From positions 110,197,591 through 110,261,590 of the forward strand of contig NC_035436.2 in assembly GCF_002127325.2 (NCBI RefSeq): a DNA stretch of 64,000 nucleotides, read 5' to 3'. The notes beneath the pieces are model-generated. The model did no database searches. It saw only the letters and a program-made list of their open reading frames with translations, and was not told where the DNA came from. A program made the translations under genes and the position numbers. Source of the stretch: Helianthus annuus. Taxonomy: Eukaryota > Streptophyta > Magnoliopsida > Asterales > Asteraceae. The first letter of the stretch is position 1. Every line of letters starts with the position of its first letter. Positions 45,856 to 57,928 of the stretch are shown here, in pieces.

Positions 45856-48800
45856 ATGATGATTTGTTATGTGCAGGATCTTCCAAAACTTCTATCCAGG
45901 TGGATAATGGATAGTGGAGCGTCAAGGCATATGACAGGGAAGACCGCATTGCTGTATGATGTGAATAGCATTAACGGTGGTTATGTGGGTTTTGCGGGTA
46001 ATCAAGGAGGAAGGATCATAGGTGAAGGAACATTGTCAAATGGTATTATAACGTTTGAAAGAGTTAACTACATCGCTGAGCTGGAGAACAACCTTCTAAG
46101 TATCTCCCAGATCTGTGACAGGATGTATACTACTCATTTCACCGACAAAGAATGCTTGATCTTGAAACCGGGATTTGTGATACCTGAAGAGTGGATCATC
46201 ATGAGGGCACCAAGAGTCAACGATCTGTACGTGTTGGACATGAGCGTTGCTACTACAACCACGGGTCAGGCTCATTGCTTTGTGTCCAGAGCAACGGAGA
46301 AAGAGTCAAGGTTATGGCACCGAAAGATGGGGCATATTCACCTAAGGAAAATGAATCACTTAGTGCATAACGATTTGGTTACTGGAGTAAATATTAAAGG
46401 TTTTCATCTGGAAGGGGAGTGCATAAGTTGTGTCAAAGGTAAACAGAAGAAAAAGTCGCACCCTACAAAGCAAGTCAATTCAGTTTCAAGACCTTTGGAA
46501 AGACTTCACATGGATTTGTTTGGTCCAGTGAATGTCAAGAGTATAACAGGAGATTCCTATTGTCTGGTCGTGACTGATGACTACTCCAGATTTTCGTGGG
46601 TCATGTTTTTGAAAACAAAAGACGAAACCTTTGATAGTTTGATGGTATTGTTTAAGAAAATTGAGAATTTGTACCAGAGACCGATTTGTAGAATTCGAAG
46701 TGACAATGGTACTGAGTTCAAAAACTGTAAGATGGAGGAATACTGTGATGAAAGAGGTATACTGCATGAATTTAGTGCTCCGTACACTCCTCAGCAAAAT
46801 GGAGTTGCAGAACGCAAGAACCGGACGCTAATAGAGACAACCAGAACGATGCTTGCAGATTCTAAATTACCAATTAGTTTCTGGGCTGAAGCGGTTTCTG
46901 CTGCATGCTATACTCTCAACAGAGTTCTTACTGTAAAGAAGTTCAACAAGACGTGTTTTGAGCTACTCAATAAACGCAAGCCGAATTTGAAGTATCTAGA
47001 ACCGTTTGGGTCACCCTGTACGGTGATAGAGCCTAATGGCAAGTTTGGTTCAAAGAGCTTTGAAGGAATATTTGTTGGATATTCAGGTCCTACTCGACGT
47101 GTCTTTGTTCCAAGTGAAAAGCGTATTATTGAGGCAGCGAATGTTGAATGTCAGGGTTACTCTATGCCGCCTCAAAATCCTGGTGATTCATGGCGTTATC
47201 ATTATGACAAACTTTGGGATTCGTTTTACAGGAAAGAAGAACCAGAAGAAGAGGAAGATTTCTTTGATGAGCTGGATATTTTACGAGAGTATGAATCGAC
47301 GCTCAGGTTCCCAGCAGAGTATTCGAGAAGACCTCGGGAGACTTCAAATGATGATGAAGCAGGTCCTAGTAATGCTTGTGAACATGATGATGAAGTTGCT
47401 CCTGGTAATCAGTCGGAGGTGAATGATGATCAAGAAGCTGAAAATATGCCAGTTTTTGACCATGATGATTCAGACCTTGAGGGGGAGCAGATCCAGTTAT
47501 CAAGTCAAACAAACCAAGTTGGTGAACAAGATGCAGAGCAGAATGTTACTAATCTGGAGGGAAATGTAGAAGTTCCAAGCGAAGTGATGCCGCGAACTCT
47601 TTCTTATCATCCAGAGGAGTTGATAATAGGAGAATTGCAATCGGGCGTTCGCACGAGACGTCAAATTGACCAGGGCTTAACATGTTTTTATTCTACAGTA
47701 GCACCTTTACAAACTGAATTTTCATTAAGTTGCTTTATCTCGCAGGTCGAACCAAGAACTTACAAAGAGGCGCTTACTGAAGACTCTTGGGTCATAGCAA
47801 TGCAAGAAGAGTTAGGTCAGTTTGAGAAGTTAGGTGTTTGGAAGTTAGTTGATTTGCCGGATGGTCAAAGGAAAATCAATACAAAATGGGTTTTCAAATG
47901 TAAGAGGGACGATAGAGGAGTGGTTGTAAGGAACAAAGCTCGACTCGTTGTTCAGGGCTTTAGTCAACAGGAGGGGATTGATTTTACCGAAGTCTATGCT
48001 CCTGTCGCACGACTAGAGGCTATCAGAATTTTCCTAGCATTTGCTTCTTGGAAGAATTTCAAAGTATATCAGTTGGATGTAAAATCAGCGTTTCTTTATG
48101 GGAAGGTCAAAGAGGAGGTTTATGTTGGTCAGCCGCCGGGTTTTACTGACCCAATCCACAAGAACAAAGTTTATTTGCTGGACAAAGCGTTGTATGGTCT
48201 ACATCAGGCGCCGAGAGCCTGGTACGAGACTTTGTCTCAACACCTACTCGCTAACCAGTTCATACGTGGAAAAGTGGATGCCACTCTCTTCACTAAAGTC
48301 GTTGATGGTCATCTTCTGATAGTACAGATTTATGTAGACGATATAATTTTTGGGTCAACGAATGAGAAATTATGCAAAGATTTCGAACAGGTGATGAAGC
48401 AGAAATTCGAGATGTCATCAATGGGGGAGATGAAATTCTTTCTGGGTCTACAAGTTGAACAACTTCCTGAGGGAATTTTCATTCATCAAACGAAGTACGT
48501 GCATGATATTCTGGAGAAATTTGGAATGTCAAGTTCTACTCCAGCTGCTACCCCACTTGCGACTAATCATGGGATTCACCCAGATCTCACCGGAGACAGG
48601 GTTGATGAGACACGTTATCGATCCATGATAGGTTCTTTGATGTACCTAACTGCTTCACGTCCTGACATCATGTACCCAACGTGCCTCGCAGCAAGATATC
48701 AATCTAACCCGAGAGAATCGCACATGATTATTGTCAAGAGGATATTACGTTACCTGAAAGGTACTCCGTCATTGGGGTTATGGTATCCTAGAAAAGGCGA

Positions 48801-49373
48801 TTTTACACTCGAAGGGTATTCCGATTCAGATTTCGGATGCTGCAAAGTTAACACGAAATCAACTACAGCAGGATGCCAGTTCTTTGGTTCCAGATTGGTT
48901 ACCTGGCAGTGTAAGAAACAAACGTCTGTGGCGCTATCTACATGTGAAGCGGAGTATGTTTCTGCTAGCAGTTGCTGCTCTCAGATCCTGTGGATACAGC
49001 AACAGATGCGCGACTACGGTTTGCAGTTTCTTAGACACCTCTGTTTGTTGATAATGAGGCCGCAATTAATATAACTAAAAACCCAGTACATCACGCTAAA
49101 ACTAAACATATTGAGATTCGTCATCACTTTATTCGCGATTGCTTCGAGAAAAAGTTGATACGAATTGAGAAAATCCACACTGACGAACAAAAAGCTGATT
49201 TGCATACCAAAGCTTTTGATAAAAATCGGTTTCAATATTTGTTAAAACTTAATGGTATGAAATTGCTTTCGGTGTCGGATGGGGTTGTGAGCGTTGATGA
49301 GAGTACTGTTGCGGATGAAGATGAGAAACAATCTGCGATGGTTTGTAGGTTTTTTACGTGTTTTGGTATTTAG
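45856..49373 (+). pseudogene. Element G Pol (Ty1/copia), frameshift near 3' end
   Basis: Order: protease ([13 protein letters not shown]), GAG-pre-integrase zinc finger ([10 protein letters not shown]), integrase ([33 protein letters not shown]), an acidic spacer, RT ([21 protein letters not shown]) and RNase H ([17 protein letters not shown]). The copia order, integrase before RT, is clear. A frameshift near 49030 moves the RNase H C-terminus to another frame (to 49373). The frame is the same as gag but separated by TAA at 45784 and further stops to about 45855. TTATGTGCAG/GATC at 45876, just before the protease, could be a splice acceptor. How pol is expressed is unclear. Confidence 0.9.
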
Positions 49374-49380
49374 GGGGAGA
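49372..49380 (+). promoter_or_regulatory. Element G polypurine tract candidate
   Basis: AGGGGGAGA lies directly after the RNase H frame. In copia elements this marks the upstream edge of the 3' region, but the expected TGTTGATGC LTR start does not follow. Confidence 0.6.
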
Positions 49381-50327
49381 TAGATAGTTGTACATAGTTT
49401 ATTTTGAGAAAAATACAAAAACAGTAAAAAATGCAAAAATACAAAAACATGATAAAATTGAAAAAGAGCTTGTGTATATAGGGAAAATGATAGTACATCG
49501 GCTAGACAATTACAGTATGCTAAAGATTTGGAAAGACAAAATGAGTTAAACAGTCTCACTAACGATGTGTCGATAGGTTTTCGTACATTTAGTAGATTTA
49601 TTCGGGATATAAACCTAAAATTTCAAACTGGTGAAATTCGTGGGGAACACTACTTGGATATATAGGTAACCCCTGAAATCTTGTTTGAAAGGTCTCGTAT
49701 TCTGATATACTAGGTGGTTATACTCTATGATGTCTGGGGTATTATTCCGGGACTTCTGCTGAACGGTAGTTCTGACCTAGTCCTTGGCTAATACTTTATC
49801 CAATATGCTTGAAATATAGCATGAAGCCCTCAGCTGATTAGACAATAAAATTGATAATCAGTTGTTGTAGCTGTAAAGATCCTCTAAAGGGGACACACTG
49901 CAAAGTCGAAGCTGATATCTCTCTGCTGAACGGAAGTTCTGACCTGAGATCCCTCACTTCTCGCATTTAACCCCTAATTTATGTACAGACATCATTGTAG
50001 TATTCTTGCCTGTAAGACTGAATATTGGGATTCTGGATACGAGAGTATATTCAAGAGGTGGGACACATGAATTGATCTAAGTTCTTAAAACACTTAAACA
50101 GTATCCTGAATAGATTGAAGTTTGTGTGAGAATTTAAGATGGATCAGTATATCGACAATCGAGGTGAATTGTTTAAGTCTGAGTATGTAATGTAGCTTAA
50201 CGGTACTTGTAATTTGTCTGAAAAGCTGATATGATTCCCTGACACGCTCACCAAAAATAAGTTCTAAATAGTTTACTTTCCGCAATTTAAGTTTTCTGTT
50301 ATTTCATATCTTGTTCTTTTTGAGAAA
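49381..50327 (+). other. Non-coding stretch after element G pol
   Basis: No ORF of note is present. CTGCTGAACGG(T/A)AGTTCTGACCT occurs twice (near 49755 and 49922). It may be the 3' untranslated region of a SIRE-type element. It runs without a recognisable LTR into the gag-only gene, so a deletion or rearrangement junction lies somewhere between about 49400 and 50320. Confidence 0.5.
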
Positions 50328-51423
50328 ATGCCTCCTAGACGCGATCAAACTGAGAATGCTGCCCTCGAAGCCGTAATCGTTCAGCAGATGGCTACTGTAA
50401 TTCCGAACCTCGTTACCCAGATAAAACAAGCGAATAACAATAACAACAATAACAATGCTCAGTGTGACTTCAAAACATTCAATTCAGCTAAGCGAGCGAA
50501 ATTTTCTGGGTCTCAAGGAGCAACTGCACTCCTACAATGGTTCGAGAGTCTAGAAAGCACATTCAGACATGTTCAGTGTCCAAATGAGCGAAAGGTTGAA
50601 TTCGCATCTAGTGTTTTTGAGAAACGAGCATTAACATGGTGGAATGGTGTGATGAGAGATAGGGGTGCCGATGTGGCACTGGCTCAAACCTGGGAAGAAC
50701 TTCAAGCTCTAATGATGAAGGAATTCTGTCCTCGTCATGAAATCAGGGCGTTGGAAAGGGAATTCGACGACCTTAAACAAGATAGTGGTGAGCATCGAGC
50801 CTACACAGACCGATATGAGGAACTAAGTCTATTATGTCCAACCATGGTTACGCCTTTGGATAAGGCAATTGAAAAGTACATTGATGGCCTCCCTGACTCC
50901 GTTCAAGACATTGTTACTCGTAGCAACCCTACTACAGTTAGACAGGCCATTGAGCTATCCGCTACCTTGACTGAATCTCAGATCAGGAAGAATAAACTTT
51001 TCCGAAAAAGGCGATAAGAAACCAACCAATGAAACAAAACCAAAGGATAAGCAGACTGAATCCTCCAAGAAGTCAAAGAAGCGTAAGGCTTCTCAGAACT
51101 TCGCCGTGGTTGCTCAAAACAATCAAGCTGTCCTTAACCAACCAGCTCAACCCCCTGCTAAGAATCCATACAACGGAACTGCACCTCTGTGCAACCAATG
51201 TAACCTTCATCATCATGCTAGTGTGCGATGCCGCAAATGCCTAAATTGTGGACTTGTTGGTCATACAGCTAGGGTGTGCCGAGCTGTGGCTGCACAAAAT
51301 CAAGTTGACAACAACCCTGCTCAATCTCGTTTTCCACTAGGTTCTTGCTACAACTATGGCGAGATGGGCCATTTCAGAAACAATTGCCCAAAGCTCGTTA
51401 ATGCAAATCCAACCCATGGATAA
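50328..51423 (+). pseudogene. Gag-only gene, Tekay-like, one frameshift
   Basis: The start is MPPRRDQTENAALEA at 50328. The Gag domain (GATALLQWFES, LTWWNGVMRDRG, LCPTMVTPLDKAIEKYIDGLPDSVQD) is closely similar to element C Gag. A frameshift at an A-rich run near 51005 separates it from the knuckle part (51106-51423), which has three CCHC-like motifs (CNQCNLHHHASVRC, CLNCGLVGHTARVC, CYNYGEMGHFRNNC). The last motif has Tyr for its second Cys. It stops right after the third motif with no protease or RT, and the next bases contain AATAAA near 51528. It may be a non-autonomous gag-only element of the TR-GAG kind, or a truncated fragment. No flanking LTR was identified. Confidence 0.8.
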
Positions 51424-52825
51424 GCATTCAACTGACTGGAAGACGATGCTGTTTAGAAACGATCGAACTTTATGTATTATTTTCCTTTTGTTATCCATGA
51501 TTATGAAACAGTTATTTTGGTTTATAAATAAATCTTTATTTACATTATGATGTACAAATGTGGTTACATGTATGAACGACATATCCCCTACGATACCGAT
51601 ACCAAGGAACCGTGTTCCTTGCAAGATAAACTACTCTCGTAGTTCTTCCATTTTTGTGATCACTCGTGATCTCCAACAAAAACCCTAAGTACTCGTTTCT
51701 TCTACGAAACAAAGTACAAGGTACAAGTTACAACTCTGGACGAATACCCAAAGTCCCACTTTAAATCTTTAATTGGATACCTAAGGGTACTTCCGTAAGT
51801 CCTTAGTTGATCTTACGTGATATACATATCATATCTTCCTAATTTCACGATATTTTACACATCATGTGATTTCGAAAAGATTATACATGTCAAAAACCTC
51901 ATACATAATTTTAAAATCATTCTTAAATTATTTTATAAACATATTTTCCTATGATACCTAGTACATGATTTCAAAAACATTACAAAAGGTTTTCCGAAAC
52001 ATATTTTTAACGATTCCAAGCATAGCTTTCAAAAACAATCTGCTCGTATGTTGCCCTAGCATACGTGATACGCGATTTTCAAGAATACCCTTCTTTGTAT
52101 GTTGACTTAGCCTGCTTAGCGTAATGATTTCAAAGATCCATTTGCTTCATATGTTGTCTTAGCATATCTAGCACCTTGATATCATAAACACTATACTTCA
52201 TATGTAGTCTTAGCATACCTAGTACAAAGTTCCTAAACTTTTTCCGCTACACGAATCCAAATCCTTATAGGATCTTCGTATCTTCATAGTTAGACCCTTG
52301 TGGATGTTTAAAGCGCAAAAATCAAAGTCCTTAATTGGAATCTTTGGGTGCTTTAATACGAATATTACAATTCATTGAGAACGAAACCGAATTCTTATAA
52401 GATCATCATGTCTTTGTAGATACAATTCTTGAGGATGTTTAAAGTGCTAGTTGAAGTCCATTGATTGAATTCCTGGTATACTGTAAATGCACGTGTACAA
52501 ATCAACGACGAGTTAATAACAATTTAATAACAAGCTAATAACGAATTGATAACCAAGTGAACAATTGTGTGACTATTTTGTGCTTACGTGTTTATGTGTT
52601 GACCTAATCAAAGAAACTCTATGGTAATCTAGTCAAAGTTATCACAAGGTTGTTCGACCGATTCTATCCCCTACACATTATAAAATAAACTGTGCGGACT
52701 TTGCAAGGAATTACGTAATTATGGATGCATACATAATTATGGAATTCAGTGCACAGAAACCACATCAAGTTTTGTCATGTATCAACATAAACAAGAAACA
52801 AAAGTTAACTATATTCATTTCTGTT
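51424..52825. other. Non-coding AT-rich stretch with internal repeats
   Basis: No gene is seen. Four imperfect copies of TATGTTG(T/A)CTTAGCATACCTAG occur between about 52045 and 52230. A roughly 110-bp segment occurs twice (about 52255-52345 and 52385-52475), each with CTTATA(G/A)GATC and GAGGATGTTTAAAG-like text. It may be LTR or 3' sequence of the gag-only element. Confidence 0.5.
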
Positions 52826-53308
52826 TCTGATGAAGTACCCACTGAGGAAAAATGAACTAGCTATTCATTTTTTGCTTCTGAAAGAGATATCCACTGGGAA
52901 ATGAATAATCTATTCATAAACCGTGTTCATTTTCATTTCTGATGAAGTATCCGCTGAGGAAAATAAACTATCCGTTCATTTTTGCTTCTAAAAGAAATAT
53001 CCACTGAGGAAAATGAATAAATTCATTCCATTTCTGGTGAAGTATCCAGTGAGGAAAATGAATTGATCATTCATTTTCACTTCTAAAGAAATATCCACCG
53101 AGGGAATGAGTAATCCTGCATTAATTTTGTCATTTGCATTTCTAATGAAGTATCCACCAAGGAAAATAAACTATCCGTTCATTTTCGCTTCTAAAAGAAA
53201 TATCCACTGAGGAAAATGAATAAATTCATTCCACTTCTGATGAAGTACCACTGAGGAAAATGAATTATACATTCATTTTCATTTCTAAAGAAATATCCAT
53301 TGGGGAAT
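52826..53308. repeat. Minisatellite, about 48-bp unit in alternating two-type (dimer) order
   Basis: Ten or so units each contain AAATATCCACTGAGGAAAATGAAT or a close form. One type begins CATTTCTGATGAAGTATCC, the other GCTTCTAAAAGAAATATCC, and they alternate, giving a higher-order period of about 95-110 bp. The array ends exactly at the left edge of element H (53314), so its right part may have been displaced. Confidence 0.88.
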
Positions 53309-53621
53309 GAATATGTCACACCCCCAAAATCCACATGCGGAACACCACCGCTTGGAGGCGTGACTGACCAGGATCCAGCCACCAATTATACTGAGCAATT
53401 TAATTAATAACATAAGTAATACTCACCAACCACAAGGTTGGCAAATATCATAATCATAGTTCAAAAGTATTTAAGTTTAAGTAATAGTTCAGATAAGTAG
53501 CGGAAGCATAGACAAAATAGTTTAGAACAAGATTCTTAGTTCAAGTTTGTTTAGAACCCAACACACGGGTTAGACGACCACTACACATCCGCAAGCTGCA
53601 AGCTCCTGAATCACTGGGTAC

Positions 53622-54147
53622 CTGCAAAGCATGCAGTAAGGTGTCAACGTAAAGTTGAGCGAGTTCACTAGTTGTCCAGTTTTAGTTTTCGAAAATATAA
53701 GTTGTTTAGATAAGGCATTTATAATCACGTTGTGGGGAGCTACCCCATCTGTAAGCTCACTAAACTGTAGATACCGAAACTGTTGACGGAAAGTTGTTGT
53801 GCCCCGAGTCACTGTCTATCGTCATTGACCAAGATGCAAGGTCTACTAGTTCACGCCCGATCTCCCCCGGTCACGGTGTGAGGTTGTCAAACCTAATAGC
53901 GCTGTCAACTAATAACCCGTTCGCCCCCGGCGATTAATCGGTACTGTAAGCAGGGACTTAAAGTGATAGAGTTTCGTTTAGCTTGGCTAGTTGTGATTTA
54001 TAAATAATATCCAAACGTATCTCCCCCGGAGATAGTAAATACCCATTCGGATTTCCCCCGGAAATAATAGTTCAAAAGTATTTTTCCCAAAGTTGGCAGT
54101 TGTCCGTGTCCCACCCTGGGACGCATGCTTTTAGTGTGTGAACTCAC
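53622..54147 (-). other. Putative leader intron inside element H LTR
   Basis: In element sense the donor is TCCAAG/GTGAGTTCACAC. The acceptor is CTGCATGCTTTGCAG/GTACC. Length is 526 nt. The right LTR equivalent is 63461-63986. Confidence 0.65.
53921..54122 (-). repeat. Four hairpins with CCC loops, element H LTR
   Basis: The stems are TCGCC/GGCGA (53921-53933), TATCTCC/GGAGATA (54018-54034), ATTTCC/GGAAAT (54051-54065) and GTCCCA/TGGGAC (54108-54122). Each encloses exactly CCC. Stem sequence differs every time while pairing and loop are kept. In the right LTR the first hairpin has CCCCTGG, which changes the loop-side base. Confidence 0.85.
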
Positions 54148-54414
54148 CTTGGATTGCTCGGCAGATTAGGTTACTTGTCAAACACGCTGGTCACCACGTC
54201 CTAACATGGTTACCAGTATAGGTCAGATTTGGGTACAGAGAATGTGACGTATATTTACACATAATCTAACACATAGCATGCATACAGTTACATGTTGAGT
54301 TATTGGGATGTTCTACTATTGGATCAGTCAACAGTATCAACTAATACATAGTTCAGTTAAACAGGCAGCCCAAACAAATCACATTGTGGCCCAATAACTA
54401 AAGTGAACAGCCCA

Positions 54415-54710
54415 GTCGAGACAAGGTGGTCCCGACTCGAGAACATGCGGTCTCGAGTCGCAATCAGGAGGTCTCGGCTTGTAATGGTTGGTCTCGAGTG
54501 GTGCAGGCATGACTCGTAACCCCGGAGATCTCGAGTCCCGTCTCGAGTTGTCACGATGTGGTCTCGAGTCGAGACCTTGAGGGTCTCGAGTCTCTGAAGT
54601 CCGTTTTGAAGTTGCTTGGCCCAGGTCTCGAGTCGCAACCGTTGCGATCTCCAGTTGTGGCTCCATGGTCTCGAGTCGCAACCGTTGGTCTCGAGTCGTT
54701 TACCTGCTGA
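54415..54710. repeat. GGTCTCGAGTCG motif array, element H LTR
   Basis: About twelve copies of GGTCTCGAGTCG or GGTCTCGAGT are spaced 18-35 bp apart, with GCAACC following several of them. It lies between the TATA box and the leader donor in element sense. It shares the GAGTCGCAAC core with element D. Confidence 0.85.
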
Positions 54711-55466
54711 TTCTGATACATCTACCCGAATTGTAGTATGCAACAGAATTCTGATTTCATGCCCTTATGTACTATCCAATAAGGTTTCACAAAGATGCTC
54801 CCTTGTCTAACACTTAACCAAAATGGATCAAACAACAAGTTTTTCAAATATTTGCATCAACATTCAAACACATTCAACACATATTCATCATATGTTCATC
54901 ATTTTAAGGTTTTCATAACTTGATTGTTCAACCAACACATTCACTATGATTCACCGATTTATTCATGTGGACTTAGAAGCAAATCACTAAACCTTCAACA
55001 CACCCAAACATGCATTTCATAAGCAACAATCATGTAACATTTATTCTAAACACTATGACACATTTTGACCTATAATATCAACATAAATCGGATGGTCGTG
55101 AACACCTTATACTAACAATCATTCATCATTCAAATGTCTTAGCACTTCATTAACATGCAAGAGTTCACATAATTCATCCATTATTTCAATCATTCCAAAG
55201 CAAATAGCACCATTATGCACCTAAACACCTAGTGAACATCTAAAACACTAACCGATTGTGAAAAGGCACCGAATCAAGGAAGAAAGTGAGAAGTGAAGTG
55301 TCCGAGTGATGATGATGATCTTGACCGAGGCTCCTTGTTGCCGCCGATTGGATCCGAGAGGGAGAGAGAGAGATGAGCTTGCTTGTTGTGGTTTAGGTGA
55401 GAGAGAGTGAAGGAGTGTGTGTGTGGGAGAATGATGGAAGTGAGGGAGAGTTGGCTTGGACATGGA

Positions 55467-55473
55467 TTTTATA
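55467..55473 (-). promoter_or_regulatory. TATA box of element H LTR
   Basis: In element sense the site reads CCGGGTATAAAATCC, followed by a CT-rich leader (plus-strand GAGAGAGAGTGAAGGAGTG near 55395). It is a strong core promoter match. Confidence 0.82.
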
Positions 55474-55761
55474 CCCGGTTTGGGTGGTGCACCCTACAAG
55501 GGTTTCGAGTGGGCTCAAAGGGGGTTTGCATCCCAACCGGCCCAACTGTTTCCTGTTCACTAGAGACCGGGTGGTCTCGAGTCGGGTTCGTTGGTCTCGG
55601 TTCACTTATTATAACCGTATATATATATATGTATTACATGCACATAGTTTAATACAAGGATCACATAGCACACCCATATAATTTGCAAATTTCCATTTAA
55701 TAATATATGCACACACCGTGCTAATACAAGAAGGTTGTTCGGGAAAACCAGAACGGTCACA

Positions 55762-55880
55762 TTATCCCCAAGTTTTAAGAACTTTCGTCCCGAAAGTTAA
55801 GGCAGCCACTGTCAAGCTAGTACGTGTGAGAGTGTTTCAACGGGGTGTCACATCATCCCCCCGTTAGTTTGGAATTTCGT
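55762..55880 (-). promoter_or_regulatory. Element H polypurine tract region, duplicated
   Basis: The outer tract CTTGGGGATAA abuts the LTR at 55761. The inner tract AACGGGGGGATGA abuts TGTGACACCCCG at 55846-55852. Each is preceded by a palindromic TTTCGGGACGAAA block. The spacing is 91 bp. Confidence 0.75.
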
Positions 55881-55900
55881 CCCGAAATTCGGTTATAGCT

Positions 55901-57642
55901 TCAGTGCTGGTTTTTTTTTGGGAACAACTGGGGATACTTGCACTTCATCTGGTCTTCCCGCTCCCAGGTAAACTCTGGGCTACGTCGCGAGTTCCAACGA
56001 ACTCGCACGAGAGGTATCTGGCTACGTTTGAGGGTTTTGATTTCTCGATCCGTGATCTCAATCGGTTCCTCAGTAAAGTGTAGCTGTTCATCAATAGTGA
56101 GTTCCTTGAAGGGGATTATGAGTGTTTCATCCGACAGACACTTCTTCATATTAGACACGTGAAAAACATTGTGCACCGCACTTAGCTCTTCAGGCAGATT
56201 CAATCCATAAGCGACCTTACCGATCCTCTCGGTAATTTCGAATGGTCCAACATATCGCGGATTAAGCTTGCCCCGTTTACCAAAACGAACCACACCCTTC
56301 CAGGGTGAGACTTTAAGTAGAACCCGGTCCCCGACCTGGAATTCTAGCGGTTTCCTACGCTTATCAGCATAGCTTTTCTGACGGTCACGAGCTGCCGCCA
56401 TGCGTTGTCTGATCTGGGAAATCTTCTCCGTTGTGTCTACTACCAGTTCTGGGCCTGTGACCTGGCTGTCATCAACTTCCGCCCATCAAAGAGGTGATCG
56501 ACATTTACGACCGTACAATGCCTCGAAGGGTGCTGCCTGAATGCTGGTGTGGTAGCTGTTATTGTAGGAGAATTCCACCAGCGGTAGATGCTTCTCCCAA
56601 TTTTTGCCAAAATCAATCACACATGCTCTAAGCATGTCTTCCAGGGTTTGGATGGTGCGCTCAGACTGCCCATCCATTTGTGGGTGAGAAGCGGTGCTCA
56701 TGTCCAAACGTGAGCCAAAGGATTTGTGCATAGCTTGCCACAACTCGGAAGTAAATCGTGCGTCTCGGTCGGAAATAATGGAGGTTGGCACCCCGTGCCT
56801 TGAAACCACTTCCTTTAGGTAGACTTCTGCCAAGGTAGAAAACTTGTCTGTTTCCTTAATGGCCAGAAAGTGTGCAGACTTAGTCAATCGATCTACTATC
56901 ACCCAAATAGTGTCATTCCCGCGTTGGGATCTAGGTAGGTCAGTGACGAAATCCATGGAAATTTGCTCCCATTTCCATTTCGGGATTTCTGGTTGTTGGA
57001 GTAGGCCTGCTGGTTTCTGATACTCAGTCTTGACTCTTGCGCAGGTCAAACATTTGCTGACGTATGTCGCTATGTGGGCTTTCATGCCAGGCCACCAATA
57101 TGTAGTCCTTAAGTCGTGGTACATCTTATCCGAACCAGGATGTACTGAATAACGGGATTTATGGGCTTCGTCTATCACGAGTTCACGTAGATTCCCATAG
57201 AGTGGGACCCAAATGCGCCCTGTTACATAGTAAGCGCCATCTTCTTTTTGTTCTAATCGCTGCCTCGATCCTCGCAAGGACTCAGCCCTGATGTTCTCCG
57301 GTTTCAGAGCTTCAACCTGAGCATTTCGAATCTGAGTTCGGAGGTTGGACTGGATGGTAAGTTGTAGCGCTCGCACGTGCTTGGGCGTAGTGTCTTTTCG
57401 GCTGAGGGCGTCTGCCACGACATTGGCCTTGCCCGGATGGTACTTGATTGCGCATTCATAATCATTTAAGAGTTCGACCCATCGACGTTGTCGCATGTTT
57501 AATTCCTTTTGCTTGAAGATATACTCGAGACTCCTGTGATCGGTGTAAATAGTGCACTTGGTACCGTACAGGTAATGTCTCCATATCTTAAGCGCAAAAA
57601 CCACTGCTCCCAGATCCAAGTCGTGCGTAGTGTAGTTCCTTT
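55901..57642 (-). pseudogene. Element H pol, 3' part: RNase H to chromodomain (broken)
   Basis: It resumes the RNase H domain right at the solo-LTR junction ([19 protein letters not shown]). The integrase HHCC region ([17 protein letters not shown]), core ([22 protein letters not shown]) and C-terminal segment follow, then a chromodomain ([17 protein letters not shown]). An in-frame TGA near 56486 falls at the CRSPL/WAEV position, where relatives have Cys. It separates the two open parts 57619-56486 and 56401-55901. The TSD base CCTTT of the solo LTR is at its 5' edge. Confidence 0.9.
57638..57642. repeat. Target site duplication of solo LTR I, left
   Basis: CCTTT directly precedes TGTCACACC and is matched exactly at 60038-60042. 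Confidence 0.95.
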
Positions 57643-57928
57643 TGTCACACCCCCAAAATCCACCTGCGGAGTATCACCGCTTGGGAGCGTGACTGACCAG
57701 GATTAAGCCACCAATCATATCGAACATGTAATTAATACCAAATATAATAAATGTAAACCAATCATTCAATATGATAGGTGTTCAAACATAATCATAGTTT
57801 CAAAGTATAGCGGAAGCATAAGTACGAAAACCCAAATGTGTAACATAAGTTCAATAAGTTTCAAAACATAATCCATGCTCCACAACGACCTGCTCCTCCC
57901 TGTGCAAGCTCCATAAGTATCTAACGAC

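Larger units (their letters stand above)
53314..55761 (-). repeat. Element H, 3' LTR (left copy, 2448 bp)
   Basis: It starts TGTCACACC at 53314 and ends CGGTCACA at 55761. It is paired with 63153 onwards (offset 9839). About eight differences were seen in the 848 bp that can be compared. It contains the TATA box (55467-55473), the GGTCTCGAGTCG array (54415-54710), the donor at 54147, CCC-loop hairpins and the acceptor at 53622. The left flank is GAATA. Confidence 0.95.
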
